Notes: a model not told the origin generated them from the sequence alone. Numbered from the stretch's first letter, positions 8,455-18,131 are shown. The stretch is DNA of 64,000 nt from an uncultured Stenotrophomonas sp. (GCF_913778665.1 NZ_CAJYVQ010000008.1:62001-126000); one strand, 5' to 3'. Program-made: numbers and translations.

Positions 8455-8756
8455 GGGTAAGGGGGCGATGGATTGTCGTTTTCTGCAACGACACGGTACT
8501 CGCCCCCACGTGATGGAACGAGCGCATCCCGATCACTTGTCTGTTCCGAAAACAACATTGTCCGGCCGATACAATTCCTTATGCGCCGGTGCGCGGGGTA
8601 CCGCCCGGCCAAGGCCGGGGGCTGCGGCACAGTCAGCTGCGGTTGGGCCTGCCGGGCCCTGGCCTTGGCCGATTGCAACGCAGCAGCCCGCCGATGCTGC
8701 CTTTGACTTTGGTGAATACTCTTGGGTTTGTGGCCCTGCGGCCCGATAATGGGCCC
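8455..8756. other. 302-bp divergent intergenic region
   Basis: Lies between the divergent lpxR-like and ybeD genes. It is GC-rich with a less GC-rich island near 8530-8580 that contains TACAAT (8570-8575), a possible -10 towards ybeD-lipB. No well-placed -35, operator or conserved ORF could be supported. Confidence 0.4.
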
Positions 8757-9035
8757 ATGGAAATCAAGTCCGACAACCCCGAACACGGCTTCCAGTTCCC
8801 CGGTCAGTTCGAGCTCAGCGCGATGGGCCCGGCCAACCGCGGCCTGGAACATGAGCTTCCGCGCCTGCTGCTGGCCGCCGGCATCGATGTCGTCACTGAA
8901 CGCATCAGCTGGAAGCACTCGTCCAACGGCAAGTACGTCTCCATCCGCATGGTGTTCAAGGCCGAAAGCCGCGAGCAGTACGACCTGGCCCACCAGGCGC
9001 TGCGCGATCACCCGGAAGTGAAGTGGACGCTGTAG
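8757..9035 (+). CDS. ybeD: YbeD/DUF493 family protein
   Basis: 92-aa cytosolic protein of the small ferredoxin-like YbeD (UPF0250/DUF493) family, recognised by F-P-G-x-F near the start and by [16 protein letters not shown]. The family has an ACT-like fold and an unclear, possibly allosteric or lipoate-linked role; it is almost always next to lipB. The ATG at 8757 gives the usual family length. It overlaps lipB by 13 bp, so the two are coupled. Confidence 0.92.
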   Translation: MEIKSDNPEHGFQFPGQFELSAMGPANRGLEHELPRLLLAAGIDVVTERISWKHSSNGKYVSIRMVFKAESREQYDLAHQALRDHPEVKWTL

Positions 9036-9733
9036 CCGACAGCTGTCCGGCCGAGGCGGCCCCGGAAGACCGTCCGCCGCGCCCGGCGGTGGTCCGCGAC
9101 CTGGGGCGCCAGCCCTACGAGCCGGTGTGGCGCGCCATGCAGCGCTTCACCGACCAGCGCAGCGACGCCGATGCCGACGAGCTGTGGGTGGTCGAGCACG
9201 ACCCGGTGTTCACCCTGGGCCAGGCCGGCAAGGACGAGCATGTGCTGGCGCCTGGCGAGATCCCGGTGCTGCACGTGGACCGTGGCGGCCAGGTGACCTA
9301 TCACGGCCCCGGCCAGATCGTGGTCTATCCGTTGCTGCGACTGCCACGGCTGGGCATCGGTGTGCGCGACTACGTGTGCCGCATCGAGCAGGCGATCATC
9401 GACACCCTGGCCGAGTGGAACATCGGCGCCGAACGCCGTGACGGCGCCCCGGGCGTCTACGTCGGGGGCGCCAAGATCGCCGCCCTTGGCATCCGCGTGC
9501 GCCGCGGATGCACCTTCCATGGCCTGGCCTTCAATGTGGCCATGGACCTGGAGCCCTTCCACCGCATCAATCCCTGTGGTTACCAAGGGTTGCAGGTGAC
9601 CTCGGTGGTAGACTTGGGCGGCCCCTCCGGGATGGATGCCGTCAAGCCGGTGCTGCTGGACCACCTGGCCCGCCAGTTCGGCCTGCTACTGCAGCACACG
9701 CCGGAACTGCCTGATCTTTCTGCGGCCGCCTGA
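9023..9733 (+). CDS. lipB: octanoyl-[ACP]:protein octanoyltransferase LipB
   Basis: Transfers octanoyl from acyl carrier protein to lipoyl domains, the first step of lipoate synthesis. It is 236 aa from a GTG start inside the end of ybeD. The family signature [18 protein letters not shown] is present, as are the catalytic pair Lys151 (GAKIAALGI) and Cys185 (NPCGYQGL). A 15-bp gap separates it from lipA, which completes the pathway. The ~20-residue N-terminal extension before [12 protein letters not shown] is not conserved-looking, so a later start is possible. Confidence 0.95.
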   Translation: MDAVADSCPAEAAPEDRPPRPAVVRDLGRQPYEPVWRAMQRFTDQRSDADADELWVVEHDPVFTLGQAGKDEHVLAPGEIPVLHVDRGGQVTYHGPGQIVVYPLLRLPRLGIGVRDYVCRIEQAIIDTLAEWNIGAERRDGAPGVYVGGAKIAALGIRVRRGCTFHGLAFNVAMDLEPFHRINPCGYQGLQVTSVVDLGGPSGMDAVKPVLLDHLARQFGLLLQHTPELPDLSAAA

Positions 9734-9751
9734 CCGCCCCCCGGAACTGCC

Positions 9752-10762
9752 ATGACTGAAACCACCGCCCGTTCCATTCCCCTGCAGATCGTGCAGGGCG
9801 ACACTCCGTCCGCCGCGCCGTTGCAGGCCGGGGTCAAGCAGCTGGGCGGTGACAAGATCAACCGCTCGCCGGTGCAGTTCGCCGACGCGCCGGTGCTGCG
9901 CAAGCCGTCGTGGATCCGCGTGCGCATTCCTTCGGGCAATGCGGTGCAGAACCTGAAGGCCAAGCTGCGCGAGAACCGCCTGGTGACCGTATGCGAGGAA
10001 GCGAGCTGCCCGAACATCCACGAGTGTTTCGGCCACGGCACCGCCACCTTCATGATCCTGGGCGAAGTCTGTACCCGCCGCTGCTCGTTCTGCGACGTGG
10101 CCCACGGCCGCCCCAAGCCGCCCGATGCCAACGAGCCGGCCAGCCTCGGCCAGACCGTGGCCGACATGGGCCTGAAGTACGTGGTGGTGACCAGCGTCGA
10201 CCGCGATGACCTGCGCGACGGCGGTGCCCAGCACTTCGTCGACTGCATCACCGCCATCCGCGAGAAGTCGCCGGGCACCCGCATCGAAGTGCTGACCCCG
10301 GACTTCCGCGGCAAGGGCCGCATGGAACGCGCGCTGGAGATTCTGGCGCAGAACCCGCCGGACGTGTTCAACCACAACATCGAAACCGTACCGGACCTGT
10401 ACCGCAACGTGCGCCCGGGTGCGGATTACCAGTGGTCGCTGAACCTGCTGAAGAACTTCAAGGCGCAGCACCCGGCGGTGCCGACCAAGAGCGGCATCAT
10501 GCTGGGCCTGGGCGAAGAGTTCGAACAGATCAAGGCCACCATGCGCGATCTGCGCGCGCACGACGTGGACATGATCACCATCGGCCAGTACCTGCAGCCG
10601 ACCGCGCACCACCACCCGGTGCTGAAGTACTGGACCCCGGAAGACTACAAGGCGCTGGAAGACTACGGCTACGAGCTGGGCTTCAGCCACGTGGCCTCCG
10701 GCCCGATGGTGCGCTCGTCGTACCACGCCGACGTACAGGCCAAGGGCGCTGGCGTCCGGTAA
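9752..10762 (+). CDS. lipA: lipoyl synthase (radical SAM)
   Basis: Inserts two sulfur atoms into protein-bound octanoate. It is 336 aa. Both Fe-S clusters are supported: the auxiliary cluster cysteines Cys81, Cys86 and Cys92 ([12 protein letters not shown]) and the radical-SAM cluster Cys107, Cys111 and Cys114 (CTRRCSFC). The C-terminal [11 protein letters not shown] provides the conserved serine ligand region. It follows lipB in one transcription unit. Confidence 0.97.
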   Translation: MTETTARSIPLQIVQGDTPSAAPLQAGVKQLGGDKINRSPVQFADAPVLRKPSWIRVRIPSGNAVQNLKAKLRENRLVTVCEEASCPNIHECFGHGTATFMILGEVCTRRCSFCDVAHGRPKPPDANEPASLGQTVADMGLKYVVVTSVDRDDLRDGGAQHFVDCITAIREKSPGTRIEVLTPDFRGKGRMERALEILAQNPPDVFNHNIETVPDLYRNVRPGADYQWSLNLLKNFKAQHPAVPTKSGIMLGLGEEFEQIKATMRDLRAHDVDMITIGQYLQPTAHHHPVLKYWTPEDYKALEDYGYELGFSHVASGPMVRSSYHADVQAKGAGVR

Positions 10763-11075
10763 GCGGTTGCGCGATGCGCGCTACCGCTTCCCACGGTGCG
10801 CGCACCCCGTGGGCCCCGGCTTGCGATCACCCAGACCTCCGCCGCTTCGCGGCGGCCCCCTCACTCAGGGGGCTCTCCATCCGATCCCATCGGCACTCTG
10901 GCAGCGGGTGTTGTGGGGGCATGCTTTCCGGCCATTCACAATTTGCTACACCGGCCCCGCTAGGCTGGTTTTCCACCGGATGTGGGCGGGTGACAAACCC
11001 GGCAACTTTCGGCACTGTCGTGATGTCTGAACACCACGCAGTCTCCCCCTTGGCAAGGCGCCCTCGAGCACGTCA
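10763..11075. other. 313-bp intergenic region with two adjacent hairpins
   Basis: Holds back-to-back hairpins: CCGCCGC-TTC-GCGGCGG (10839-10855) directly followed by CCCCCT-CACTC-AGGGGG (10856-10872). They may end lipA transcription, although no T-run follows. The rest is an unremarkable leader of prc with no clear operator. Confidence 0.5.
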
Positions 11076-13253
11076 ATGAAATTCAAAGCCCCCGCATTCC
11101 TGATGGCCCTGGCGCTGGTCGCACCGCTGGCGTTGGCTGCCAAGGCCGACTCGCCCGCATTGCCCGCTGCGGCCACCGCCGATCAGGTGACCACCTCCAA
11201 GCTGGTGTACGGCCTGTTGTCCGATAGCCGCTACGCCTACCGCCCGCGCGCGTTGGACGAGGCCACCTCCAAGGACGTGTTCAAGCGCTACCTGGAAACG
11301 CTGGACGGCGGCAAGCAGTACTTCACCCAGGCCGACGTGGCGCGCTTTGCACCGTTCGAGGCCAACATTTCCTCGGCGATCCGTGGTGGCGAGCTGGAGC
11401 CGGCCTTCCAGGTGTTTGCCGTCTACAAGCAGCGCGTCGGCGAGCGCGTGGCCTATGCGCGCAAGCTGCTCAAGCAGGAGCCGGACTTCACCACCGACGA
11501 GCGCTTCGAGTACGACCGCAAGAAGGTGCCGTGGGCGGCCAGCAGTGCCGAGCTGGATGAGCTGTGGCGCAAGTCGGTCAAGAACGACTGGCTGCGCCTG
11601 AAACTGGCCGGCAAGAAGCCGGATGACATCCGCAAGACGCTGGACAAGCGCTACGCGACGCTGGAAAAGTCGGTCAATGAACTGAAAGGCGAGGACGTCT
11701 TCCAGTTTTTCATGAATTCGTACACCAGCGCGGTTGATCCGCACACCGATTACTTCACCCCGCGCACTGCCGAGAACTTCAACCAGGCGATGTCGCTGTC
11801 GCTGGAAGGCATCGGCGCGCAGCTGCAGCGCCAGGACGATGTGGTGGTGATCCGCGAGATCATCGCCGGTGGACCGGCGGCGGTGGACGGCACGCTGAAG
11901 CCGGGCGACCGCATCGTCGGCGTCGGCCAGGGCAAGTCCGGCCAGGTCGAGGATGTGATCGGCTGGCGCATCGACGATGTCGTGGCCAAGATCCGTGGCG
12001 CCAAGGACACCCAGGTCAAGCTGGAATTCATCCCGGCGGCCGAAGGTGCCGATGGCAAGCACCACACGCTGGTGCTGACCCGGCAGAAGGTGCGCCTGGC
12101 CGAACAGGCCGCCAAGGGCGAGACCATGACCATCCCGGCCGCCAATGGTGAGCCGGCGCGCAAGATCGGCGTTATCAAGCTGCCGACGTTCTACCAGGAC
12201 TTCGAAGGCCGTCGCCGCAATGCCGCCGACTATGCCTCGGCCACCCGCGACGTGGCCAAGCTGCTGGCCGGTTTCAAGAACGACAAGCTGGACGGCGTGG
12301 TGCTGGACCTGCGCAACAACGGCGGTGGTTCGCTGGATGAAGCGATCGAACTGACCGGCCTGTTCATCGAGCAGGGCCCGGTGGTGCAGGTGCGCGAGTC
12401 CGGTGGCCGCGTCACCGTCAACAGCGATCGCAACCAGGGCGTGGCGTGGGACGGCCCGCTGGCGGTGCTGATCAACCGCGGCTCGGCCTCGGCCTCGGAA
12501 ATCTTCGCCGGCGCCATCCAGGACTACGGCCGTGGCCTGGTGATCGGTGAAACCAGCTTCGGCAAGGGCACCGTGCAGAACATCGTCGACCTCGACCGTT
12601 GGCCGAGTGGCGAGACCCAGCGCTTCGGCCAGGTCAAGCTGACCATCGCCCAGTTCTTCCGCATCAGCGGAAGCAGCACCCAGCACAAGGGCGTGGTGCC
12701 GGACCTGGCCTTCCCGGCCAGCGTCGATGCCACCGAGTTTGGCGAGAGCACCTACGACAACGCCTTGCCGTGGACCCGCATCGCGGCCGTGCCGCACACC
12801 CAGTACGGCAACTTCGCGCCGCTGCTGCCGAAGCTGGAAACCCGCCACGACGCCCGCATCGCCACCGACAAGGAGTTCCAGTGGTGGAACGAGGACGTGC
12901 AGCAGTTCCGCACTGAAGCGGCGAAGAAGTACATCTCGTTGAACGAGGCGACCCGTCGCGCCGAGCGCGAGCGCCAGGACACCCAGCGCAAGGAGCGCCA
13001 GCAGCAGCGCAAGGAACTGGGCCTGGCCCTGGACCCGCTGGCCGATGACAGCAGCGATGACGGCCTGACCGGCAACGAGCGCGACATCGTCAAGGATGCC
13101 GCGCGCGAGAAAGCGGCCGAGAAGCGTCCGGACCCGCTGCTGCGCGAATCGGCGTCGATCCTGGCCGACGCGGTGAACCTGCTGGCCAACGACCGCCCAC
13201 TGTCGGCGCAGGTGCTGCCGCAGTCCACTGGCGCCGGTCGCTGGGCCGACTGA
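11076..13253 (+). CDS. prc: carboxy-terminal processing (tail-specific) protease Prc
   Basis: Periplasmic S41 endopeptidase that degrades C-terminally tagged proteins and trims envelope enzymes. It is 725 aa, close to E. coli Prc. It has a signal peptide (~1-24), a helical N-terminal domain, a PDZ domain (~240-320) and the S41 catalytic core. The Ser-Lys dyad is Ser472 in GSASASEIF and Lys497 in FGKGTVQ, 25 residues apart as in the E. coli enzyme. A Lys/Arg/Gln-rich C-terminal DUF3340 region follows. It is terminated by the hairpin at 13278. Confidence 0.96.
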   Translation: MKFKAPAFLMALALVAPLALAAKADSPALPAAATADQVTTSKLVYGLLSDSRYAYRPRALDEATSKDVFKRYLETLDGGKQYFTQADVARFAPFEANISSAIRGGELEPAFQVFAVYKQRVGERVAYARKLLKQEPDFTTDERFEYDRKKVPWAASSAELDELWRKSVKNDWLRLKLAGKKPDDIRKTLDKRYATLEKSVNELKGEDVFQFFMNSYTSAVDPHTDYFTPRTAENFNQAMSLSLEGIGAQLQRQDDVVVIREIIAGGPAAVDGTLKPGDRIVGVGQGKSGQVEDVIGWRIDDVVAKIRGAKDTQVKLEFIPAAEGADGKHHTLVLTRQKVRLAEQAAKGETMTIPAANGEPARKIGVIKLPTFYQDFEGRRRNAADYASATRDVAKLLAGFKNDKLDGVVLDLRNNGGGSLDEAIELTGLFIEQGPVVQVRESGGRVTVNSDRNQGVAWDGPLAVLINRGSASASEIFAGAIQDYGRGLVIGETSFGKGTVQNIVDLDRWPSGETQRFGQVKLTIAQFFRISGSSTQHKGVVPDLAFPASVDATEFGESTYDNALPWTRIAAVPHTQYGNFAPLLPKLETRHDARIATDKEFQWWNEDVQQFRTEAAKKYISLNEATRRAERERQDTQRKERQQQRKELGLALDPLADDSSDDGLTGNERDIVKDAAREKAAEKRPDPLLRESASILADAVNLLANDRPLSAQVLPQSTGAGRWAD

Positions 13254-13277
13254 GCCTGCAGACGCATGTGAACCCGA

Positions 13278-13303
13278 GGGGCCGGCATTGCCGGCCCCGT
13301 TTC
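13278..13303 (+). terminator. rho-independent terminator after prc
   Basis: GGGGCCGGC / GCCGGCCCC, ATT loop, followed by GTTTCG. Strong stem, weak T-run. Confidence 0.75.
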
Positions 13304-13425
13304 GTTGTGGAACTCCTTCCTGGCGCCACCGTCGGATGAACCGGGAACAACAGGGGCGTCTATGTCGACCTGACGCACACGGTGGCGGGACTACCCTTGC
13401 CGGTACCGTCCTCGCAGGAGTACCC

Positions 13426-14010
13426 ATGCGGGCCTCCCGTCTTTCCAGCGCTGCTGTGGCCCTCAGCAGTGCCCTGCTCCTGTCGGCCTGCGGTGGTCGT
13501 GCCGCCGACAGCACGCTGCTGCGTGAATCCTTCGATTCCGGCGACACCTTCTCGCGCACGGTCGATGGCCGTCCAGGCGACGCCTGCGAGGCCGCGCGGC
13601 GGACCTTGCTCAGCCAGGGCTATGCCATTGCGCGTTCCGATGCGGCACAGGTGGAAGGCAACAAGAACTTCCAGCCCCGCGATGATGATCACGAGCAACT
13701 GGTACTGCGCATCTCCTGCGCGCCGCGTGGCAGCCAGACACTGGTATTCGTCAGCGCGGTGCAGGATCGCTATGCGCTGAAGAAGAGCCCGACGTCGGCC
13801 AGCGTCGGTGTTGGCGCGTTGGGTTCGGTATCGCTGCCCTTCGGCAGCAATGACGACTCGCTGGTGAAGGTGGCCAGCAGCACGGTCACCGATGCCGAGT
13901 TCTACCGGCGCTTCTTCCAGCGCTTGCAGCAGTACCTGCCGGCGGACGCTGCCACGCCCCCGGCGGCGACAGCGCCCGAACCCGCGGCGGCCCCCACGGA
14001 CCAGGGGTGA
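13426..14010 (+). CDS. DUF2242-like lipoprotein
   Basis: 194-aa predicted lipoprotein. The ATG at 13426 is preceded by GCAGGAG and gives a signal with lipobox LLSACGG. The mature part has FDSGDTFSRTVDGRPGDACEAARRTLLSQGY, the pattern I associate with the DUF2242 family of unknown function. A Pro/Ala-rich tail closes it. Its stop overlaps the GTG of the next gene by 4 bp, so they form a two-gene unit and both products are exported. Confidence 0.75.
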   Translation: MRASRLSSAAVALSSALLLSACGGRAADSTLLRESFDSGDTFSRTVDGRPGDACEAARRTLLSQGYAIARSDAAQVEGNKNFQPRDDDHEQLVLRISCAPRGSQTLVFVSAVQDRYALKKSPTSASVGVGALGSVSLPFGSNDDSLVKVASSTVTDAEFYRRFFQRLQQYLPADAATPPAATAPEPAAAPTDQG

Positions 14011-15266
14011 GCGTGCGTGGCAGGCTGATGGGCCTGGCGCTGCTGCTGGCGCCGGCGCTGGGCGCCGCGTCCACGCCCGTCGACTGCGTACAGGGCCTGT
14101 TGCAGCGATTGGGCTGGCGCTTCGAAGACGCGGCGGTTGCCGCGCCCGAGGTGCAGGGCGGCCCGGTGTGCTCGCGTGCTTCGCTGGCGGCGGCGCAGGC
14201 GGCAGGTGACCTGCGCGTGCGCTGGCCCGTGGATCTGCCCACTGCATCGCGCCAGGCGCTGCTGCAGCAACTGCTGGACGATCCAGCTACGGTCTGCGCC
14301 TACACCTTTGAGCTGGGTGCGGCCACGCTGCGCGCGGCGACTGCTTTGGAGGGCAATCCAGCGTTCCGCTTTTCCGGCCTGCAACTGGGCTGGATCGGCT
14401 TCGGGCTGCAGGGTGCGCCGGCGCAGGGCTGGCAGCGCACACGCAGTTTCGGCCGCGGCTACGTGCCCAACCGCGGCAACAGCCGCGCGTTGCAGACGTT
14501 CTACAGTGGCAGCGTGCGCGCCGAATGCGGAGTGGGCCGCCAGGTCGCGCAGCTGGCGACCCAGCGCGAACTGTATGGCGATGCGGCGTTCGATGCGGAA
14601 TTCAAACCCGCCGAACTGTCGATCGGCACGTTTCTGGCGTTGCATGACACCGACAGCATCCTGCTGGGTGCGGGTGCAGGAGATTTCTTTGCCGATGGCA
14701 AGGCGGTGCGTACATCGGCGATGGGGCGGCAGGCGTTCGTTGGCGTGCCGGGTTTCATCGAGCATGTGTACGACGCGGGCACGCTGGATGACCTGAGCAA
14801 TCAGGCCGAGAACTTCGTAGTGGTATCGGTGGGCGAGGGCGCCGCGCAGGCGCTGGCCACGCATGCCGGCCTGGCCTGGTACGACCATCGCAATGCCGAA
14901 CTGTGGCGGCTGGCGCAGGGCATGCCGCGGGTCGGCACGCGTTATTTCGAGCGCCTGCTGTTCGAGCGCGATGCGCAACTGCGCGCGGCGCTCGCCCCCC
15001 GCTACCGCGACACGCTGGCACGCATGGACCAGTTGCTGGACGATCCGTTCTACCAGCAGTTCGTGATCTATGTGCACCCGCGCGGTATACGTCCCATCGG
15101 TTACCACATCGCCCGCCTGCTCGATCGCAATCCGCGAACCCCGTTTTCGATCGATCTGGCGGTGCACAATCTGCATACCACGCTCTACCGGCGTTGGCGC
15201 GAGGCGCAGCTGCGCCACTGCGCAGCCACCGGCAGGCCAGGCAGCCTGACCCTAGACCCCAACTGA
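14007..15266 (+). CDS. secreted protein with possible Tgl-type transglutaminase core
   Basis: 419 aa from a GTG overlapping the upstream stop; N-terminal signal peptide (~1-21). I do not recognise it with certainty. The centre has VRAECGVGRQVAQLATQREL (Glu173-Cys174), followed by acidic D-x-E-F, then GDFFADGK, and later ENFVVVSVGEG. This order resembles the bacillar protein-glutamine gamma-glutamyltransferase (Tgl), whose ECATA box holds Glu-Cys and is followed by GD..YF.NP and GEN..L blocks. The resemblance is by eye and weak. If real, it would be a periplasmic cross-linking enzyme made together with the DUF2242 lipoprotein. Otherwise call it a hypothetical exported protein. Confidence 0.45.
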   Translation: MSVRGRLMGLALLLAPALGAASTPVDCVQGLLQRLGWRFEDAAVAAPEVQGGPVCSRASLAAAQAAGDLRVRWPVDLPTASRQALLQQLLDDPATVCAYTFELGAATLRAATALEGNPAFRFSGLQLGWIGFGLQGAPAQGWQRTRSFGRGYVPNRGNSRALQTFYSGSVRAECGVGRQVAQLATQRELYGDAAFDAEFKPAELSIGTFLALHDTDSILLGAGAGDFFADGKAVRTSAMGRQAFVGVPGFIEHVYDAGTLDDLSNQAENFVVVSVGEGAAQALATHAGLAWYDHRNAELWRLAQGMPRVGTRYFERLLFERDAQLRAALAPRYRDTLARMDQLLDDPFYQQFVIYVHPRGIRPIGYHIARLLDRNPRTPFSIDLAVHNLHTTLYRRWREAQLRHCAATGRPGSLTLDPN

Positions 15267-15276
15267 AGGTGAAACA

Positions 15277-16182
15277 ATGGATATTGCAATGATCGGCCTC
15301 GGCCGCATGGGCGCCAACATGGCCCAGCGCCTGCATCGCGGCGGCCACCGCGTGGTGGGCTATGACCCGGGCGAGGGCGCCCGTCAGCGCGCCGCCGAGG
15401 CCGGCCTGGAGGTGGTTGACTCGCTGGCCGCCGCCGTGGCCACGCTGCCGGTGCCGCGCGTAGTGTGGCTGATGGTGCCGGCGGGCGAGACCGTCGACCA
15501 GACCCTGGGCCAGCTGACCCCGCACCTGGCCGAGGGTGACATCGTCATCGACGGCGGCAACTCCAACTACCAGGATTCGATCCGCCGCGCCAAGGCGCTG
15601 GCCGAGGATGACCTGGGCTACGTCGACTGCGGCACCAGCGGTGGCGTGTGGGGCTTGCAGGAAGGCTACAGCCTGATGGTGGGTGGCGAGGCCTCGGTGG
15701 TGGAACAGATCGCACCGCTGCTGCGCACGTTGGCACCGGCCGAAGATCGCGGCTGGGCACGTGTCGGCCCGTCCGGTGCCGGCCACTTCACCAAGATGGT
15801 CCACAACGGCATCGAGTACGGAATGATGCAGGCGTACGCCGAAGGCTTCGCGCTGATGGAGCGCAAGCAGGAAATGGAGCTGGACCTGGCCCAGGTGGCC
15901 GAAGTGTGGCGCCACGGCAGCGTGGTGCGTTCGTGGCTGCTGGACCTGAGCACCGAAGCCCTCAAGCGCAATCCGTCGCTGGACGGCATCGCACCGTACG
16001 TCGAGGATTCCGGCGAAGGCCGCTGGACCGTAGCCGAAGCGATCGCACTGGACGTGCCGGCACCAGTGATCACACTTTCGCTGCTGGAACGCCTGCGCTC
16101 GCGCGAATCGAATTCGTTCACCGACCGGCTGCTGTCGGCGATGCGCAACGAGTTCGGCGGTCACGCCATCAAGAAGTCGTAA
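15277..16182 (+). CDS. gnd: 6-phosphogluconate dehydrogenase, short (YqeC/GndA-like) type
   Basis: Oxidises 6-phosphogluconate to ribulose 5-phosphate. It is 301 aa, the short archaeal/YqeC-like form rather than the ~470-aa form. It has an N-terminal dinucleotide fold (MIGLGRMGANMAQRL), the substrate site GTSGGVWGLQEGYSLMVGG and the catalytic lysine block HFTKMVHNGIEYGMMQAYAEG. RBS-like AAGGTGAAAC precedes the ATG. It lies 10 bp after the preceding gene and ends before a repeat cluster. Confidence 0.93.
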   Translation: MDIAMIGLGRMGANMAQRLHRGGHRVVGYDPGEGARQRAAEAGLEVVDSLAAAVATLPVPRVVWLMVPAGETVDQTLGQLTPHLAEGDIVIDGGNSNYQDSIRRAKALAEDDLGYVDCGTSGGVWGLQEGYSLMVGGEASVVEQIAPLLRTLAPAEDRGWARVGPSGAGHFTKMVHNGIEYGMMQAYAEGFALMERKQEMELDLAQVAEVWRHGSVVRSWLLDLSTEALKRNPSLDGIAPYVEDSGEGRWTVAEAIALDVPAPVITLSLLERLRSRESNSFTDRLLSAMRNEFGGHAIKKS

Positions 16183-16192
16183 GCCCCGCAAT

Positions 16193-16230
16193 GGTGTCGG
16201 ATTCCTTTCCGCAGGAAAGGGTTCTGAACC
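16193..16230. repeat. GG(T/G)TC-type hairpin repeat (copy 1)
   Basis: GGATTCCTTTCC and GGAAAGGGTTCTGAACC form an imperfect long hairpin with a perfect CCTTTCC/GGAAAGG core. It matches in layout the better preserved copy at 60566-60606 (GGGGTCAGATCC ... GGATCTGACCCC). Confidence 0.65.
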
Positions 16231-16277
16231 GGTCAAGCCATCGTTCCCGCGTCATCCACGCATGGCATGGCTCTACT

Positions 16278-16303
16278 GTGTCGGCCAAGGTCGACACCTA
16301 CCA
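16278..16303. repeat. GTGTCGACC palindrome repeat with CTACCA tail (copy 1)
   Basis: GTGTCGGCCAAGGTCGACAC followed by CTACCA. Other copies with the same layout are at 41602-41627 (opposite strand), 60634-60659, and a TTGG-variant at 25929 and 55193. Confidence 0.75.
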
Positions 16304-16344
16304 GAGCAGGACGCCCTTCCAACAGCCCGCAGCAAACTGTCGAA

Positions 16345-16525
16345 GGCGGGGTGGGTCCGGTTGAGGAGGTGTGAGCGGCATGGATGCCGCGACCAAGCCC
16401 CCATGGACGGGTTTACGGCGTCCCCCTCAACCGGACCCGCCCCGCCATCCCACGGAATACGCGCTTTTGACGTTGCTGTTGCCGTTGCCGTTGCGTTGAG
16501 CAGGTGCAGGGCGCAGCCCTGCCGA
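16345..16525. repeat. nested-hairpin intergenic element (copy A)
   Basis: Outer arms at 16345-16366 and 16425-16446 pair over 22 bp with one G/T mismatch. Inside is the hairpin GCGGCAT-GG-ATGCCGC (16375-16390), followed by the unpaired motif AAGCCCCCATGG. Beyond the right arm come CCACGGAATACGC, a degenerate GTTGCC/GTTGCT simple repeat (16471-16500) and the hairpin GCAGGGC-GCA-GCCCTGC (16506-16522), which can terminate the minus-strand oxidoreductase. The same order of parts is found at 60682-60872. No coding sequence is present in 16183-16525. Confidence 0.75.
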
Positions 16526-17569
16526 TCACCCCAACACCACCCGCCGTCCCTCGCGCGAACTCTCCATGCCCGCCTGCAGCAGTCGCATGAGCTGCAACGC
16601 CTGCACGGGGCTCACCGTGGCTTCGCCATCACCGTTCACCGCCGCCGCGAACTGCGCATACAGCCGCCGGTAGTCACCCGCCAGGTTGTCCACCGTCGTA
16701 CGCTGCACATTGTCCTCCGCATCACAGCGCAGCAGCTCGCCATGCCGCGGGTCGATGCCCCAACCGGGCGCGCCCGGCGCCACGCCACGGCGCAGCTGCG
16801 CTTCCTGCACGTCCAGGCCGTGCTTGACCCAGCTGCCGTCGCGGCCATGCACCGCGAAGTGCGGCGTCGGCGCCGCCACCAGCGAACCGGCATGCACGAT
16901 CGCACGGTGCCGCGGGTAATGCAGTACCGCATGGAAGTAATCGATGCTGCTGCCGCCTTCGCGCTGCATCGCCAGATCGGCTTCGATCGCCTGTGGCCAG
17001 CCGAACAGCACCAGCATCTGGTCCAGCAGGTGTGGGCCCAGGTCATACCAGAGGCCACTGCCCGCGCCTTCCTGTTCGCGCCAGCGGTCGCGCACCTGCG
17101 GCCGGTAGCGATCGAAGTGCGCATGGCACTCGGCCACCTCGCCAAGCGTGCCTTCGGCCAGCAGCGCCTGCAGGGTGAGGAAGCCGGCATCGAAGCGCCG
17201 GTTCTGGAACACGGTGGCGATGCGGCCAGCTTCACGCGCAGTGGCCAGCACCGCTTCGGCTTCGGCAAGATCAAGTGCGAACGGCTTGTCGACCAGCACG
17301 TGCTTGCCGGCAGCCAACGCAGCCATGGCCAGGGGGGCGTGCTGGGCGTTCGGCGTGGCGATCACCACCGCATCCACGGCCGGGTCGTCGAAGACCTCCT
17401 GCGGCGTCGCACGCACGTGCACATCGCTGAACGTGCGCAGCAGGGTGTCGCGCTGTGAACTGACGATGCTGTGCAGTGCCAGGCCGGGTGTGTGCTGGAT
17501 CAGCGGCGCATGGAAGACGCGGCCGGCGATACCGTAGCCGATCAGGGCCAGTTGCAGGTCGGGGCGCAT
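16526..17569 (-). CDS. Gfo/Idh/MocA family oxidoreductase
   Basis: NAD(P)-dependent dehydrogenase, 347 aa. The ATG at 17569 has a GGAG box upstream. It has a Rossmann start LALIGYGIAGRVFHAPLI, the DKPFALDLAEAE catalytic-site motif (family EKP/DKP) and the C-terminal domain with GSGLWYDLGPHLLDQMLVLFG. This last block is typical of the YdgJ/YhhX-like branch. The substrate is probably a sugar or polyol but cannot be told from sequence. It stands alone, with unrelated neighbours. Confidence 0.9.
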   Translation of the reverse strand: MRPDLQLALIGYGIAGRVFHAPLIQHTPGLALHSIVSSQRDTLLRTFSDVHVRATPQEVFDDPAVDAVVIATPNAQHAPLAMAALAAGKHVLVDKPFALDLAEAEAVLATAREAGRIATVFQNRRFDAGFLTLQALLAEGTLGEVAECHAHFDRYRPQVRDRWREQEGAGSGLWYDLGPHLLDQMLVLFGWPQAIEADLAMQREGGSSIDYFHAVLHYPRHRAIVHAGSLVAAPTPHFAVHGRDGSWVKHGLDVQEAQLRRGVAPGAPGWGIDPRHGELLRCDAEDNVQRTTVDNLAGDYRRLYAQFAAAVNGDGEATVSPVQALQLMRLLQAGMESSREGRRVVLG

Positions 17570-17740
17570 GACAGGGCTCCGGCTGTGGGAAACACAGGGT
17601 AATCGACAGCCAGGCATCGCACCAAAACTGAACCGTTACCGCTGCGGGGGGCGCGATTCACGGCGGCATGACCGCAACGCCACGCCTGCTCCACGTGCGC
17701 TTGTCCAGACTGGCAGCACACACCGAAGGAGTACGACACG

Positions 17741-18124
17741 ATGAGCAATACCACCCGTACGCTGATTGCTTCCGCCCTGACCCTGGGCCTGGCGCTGTCT
17801 TCCTCCGCCGCATTCGCCAAGGATCCGGCCGCGAAGAGCCCGCCGACCAGCACGCATCCGGCGACCCATGCCGATCGCCACGACTCCAACGAGCCGGTGA
17901 CCGATACCTGGATCACCACCAAGGTGAAGGCGGACCTGCTGGCCAGCAGCAACGTGCCGGGCACTGAAATCAAGGTGGAAACGGTGAATGGCGTGGTCAG
18001 CCTCAGCGGCGCCGTGGCCACCCAGGCCGAGAAGGACAAGGCGGTCACCACCGCCAAGGGCATCAAGGGCGTGACCCGCGTTGATGCTGCCGCGTTGAAG
18101 GTCAGTGCTGCCGCCAAGCGCTGA
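17741..18124 (+). CDS. periplasmic BON-domain protein (OsmY-like)
   Basis: 127 aa with a signal peptide ending SSSAAFA (~26) and one BON domain (TDTWITTKVKADLLASSNVPGTEIKVETVNGVVSLSG onwards). BON domains bind phospholipid surfaces, and OsmY-type proteins respond to envelope or osmotic stress. E. coli OsmY has two BON domains and this has one. The RBS GAAGGAG precedes the ATG. A strong hairpin follows. Confidence 0.88.
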   Translation: MSNTTRTLIASALTLGLALSSSAAFAKDPAAKSPPTSTHPATHADRHDSNEPVTDTWITTKVKADLLASSNVPGTEIKVETVNGVVSLSGAVATQAEKDKAVTTAKGIKGVTRVDAAALKVSAAAKR

Positions 18125-18131
18125 GCCCGGT

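Noticed and set aside
8570..8575. TACAAT as a firm promoter for ybeD-lipB
   Set aside because: No -35 element at a suitable distance, so it is only noted within the intergenic entry.
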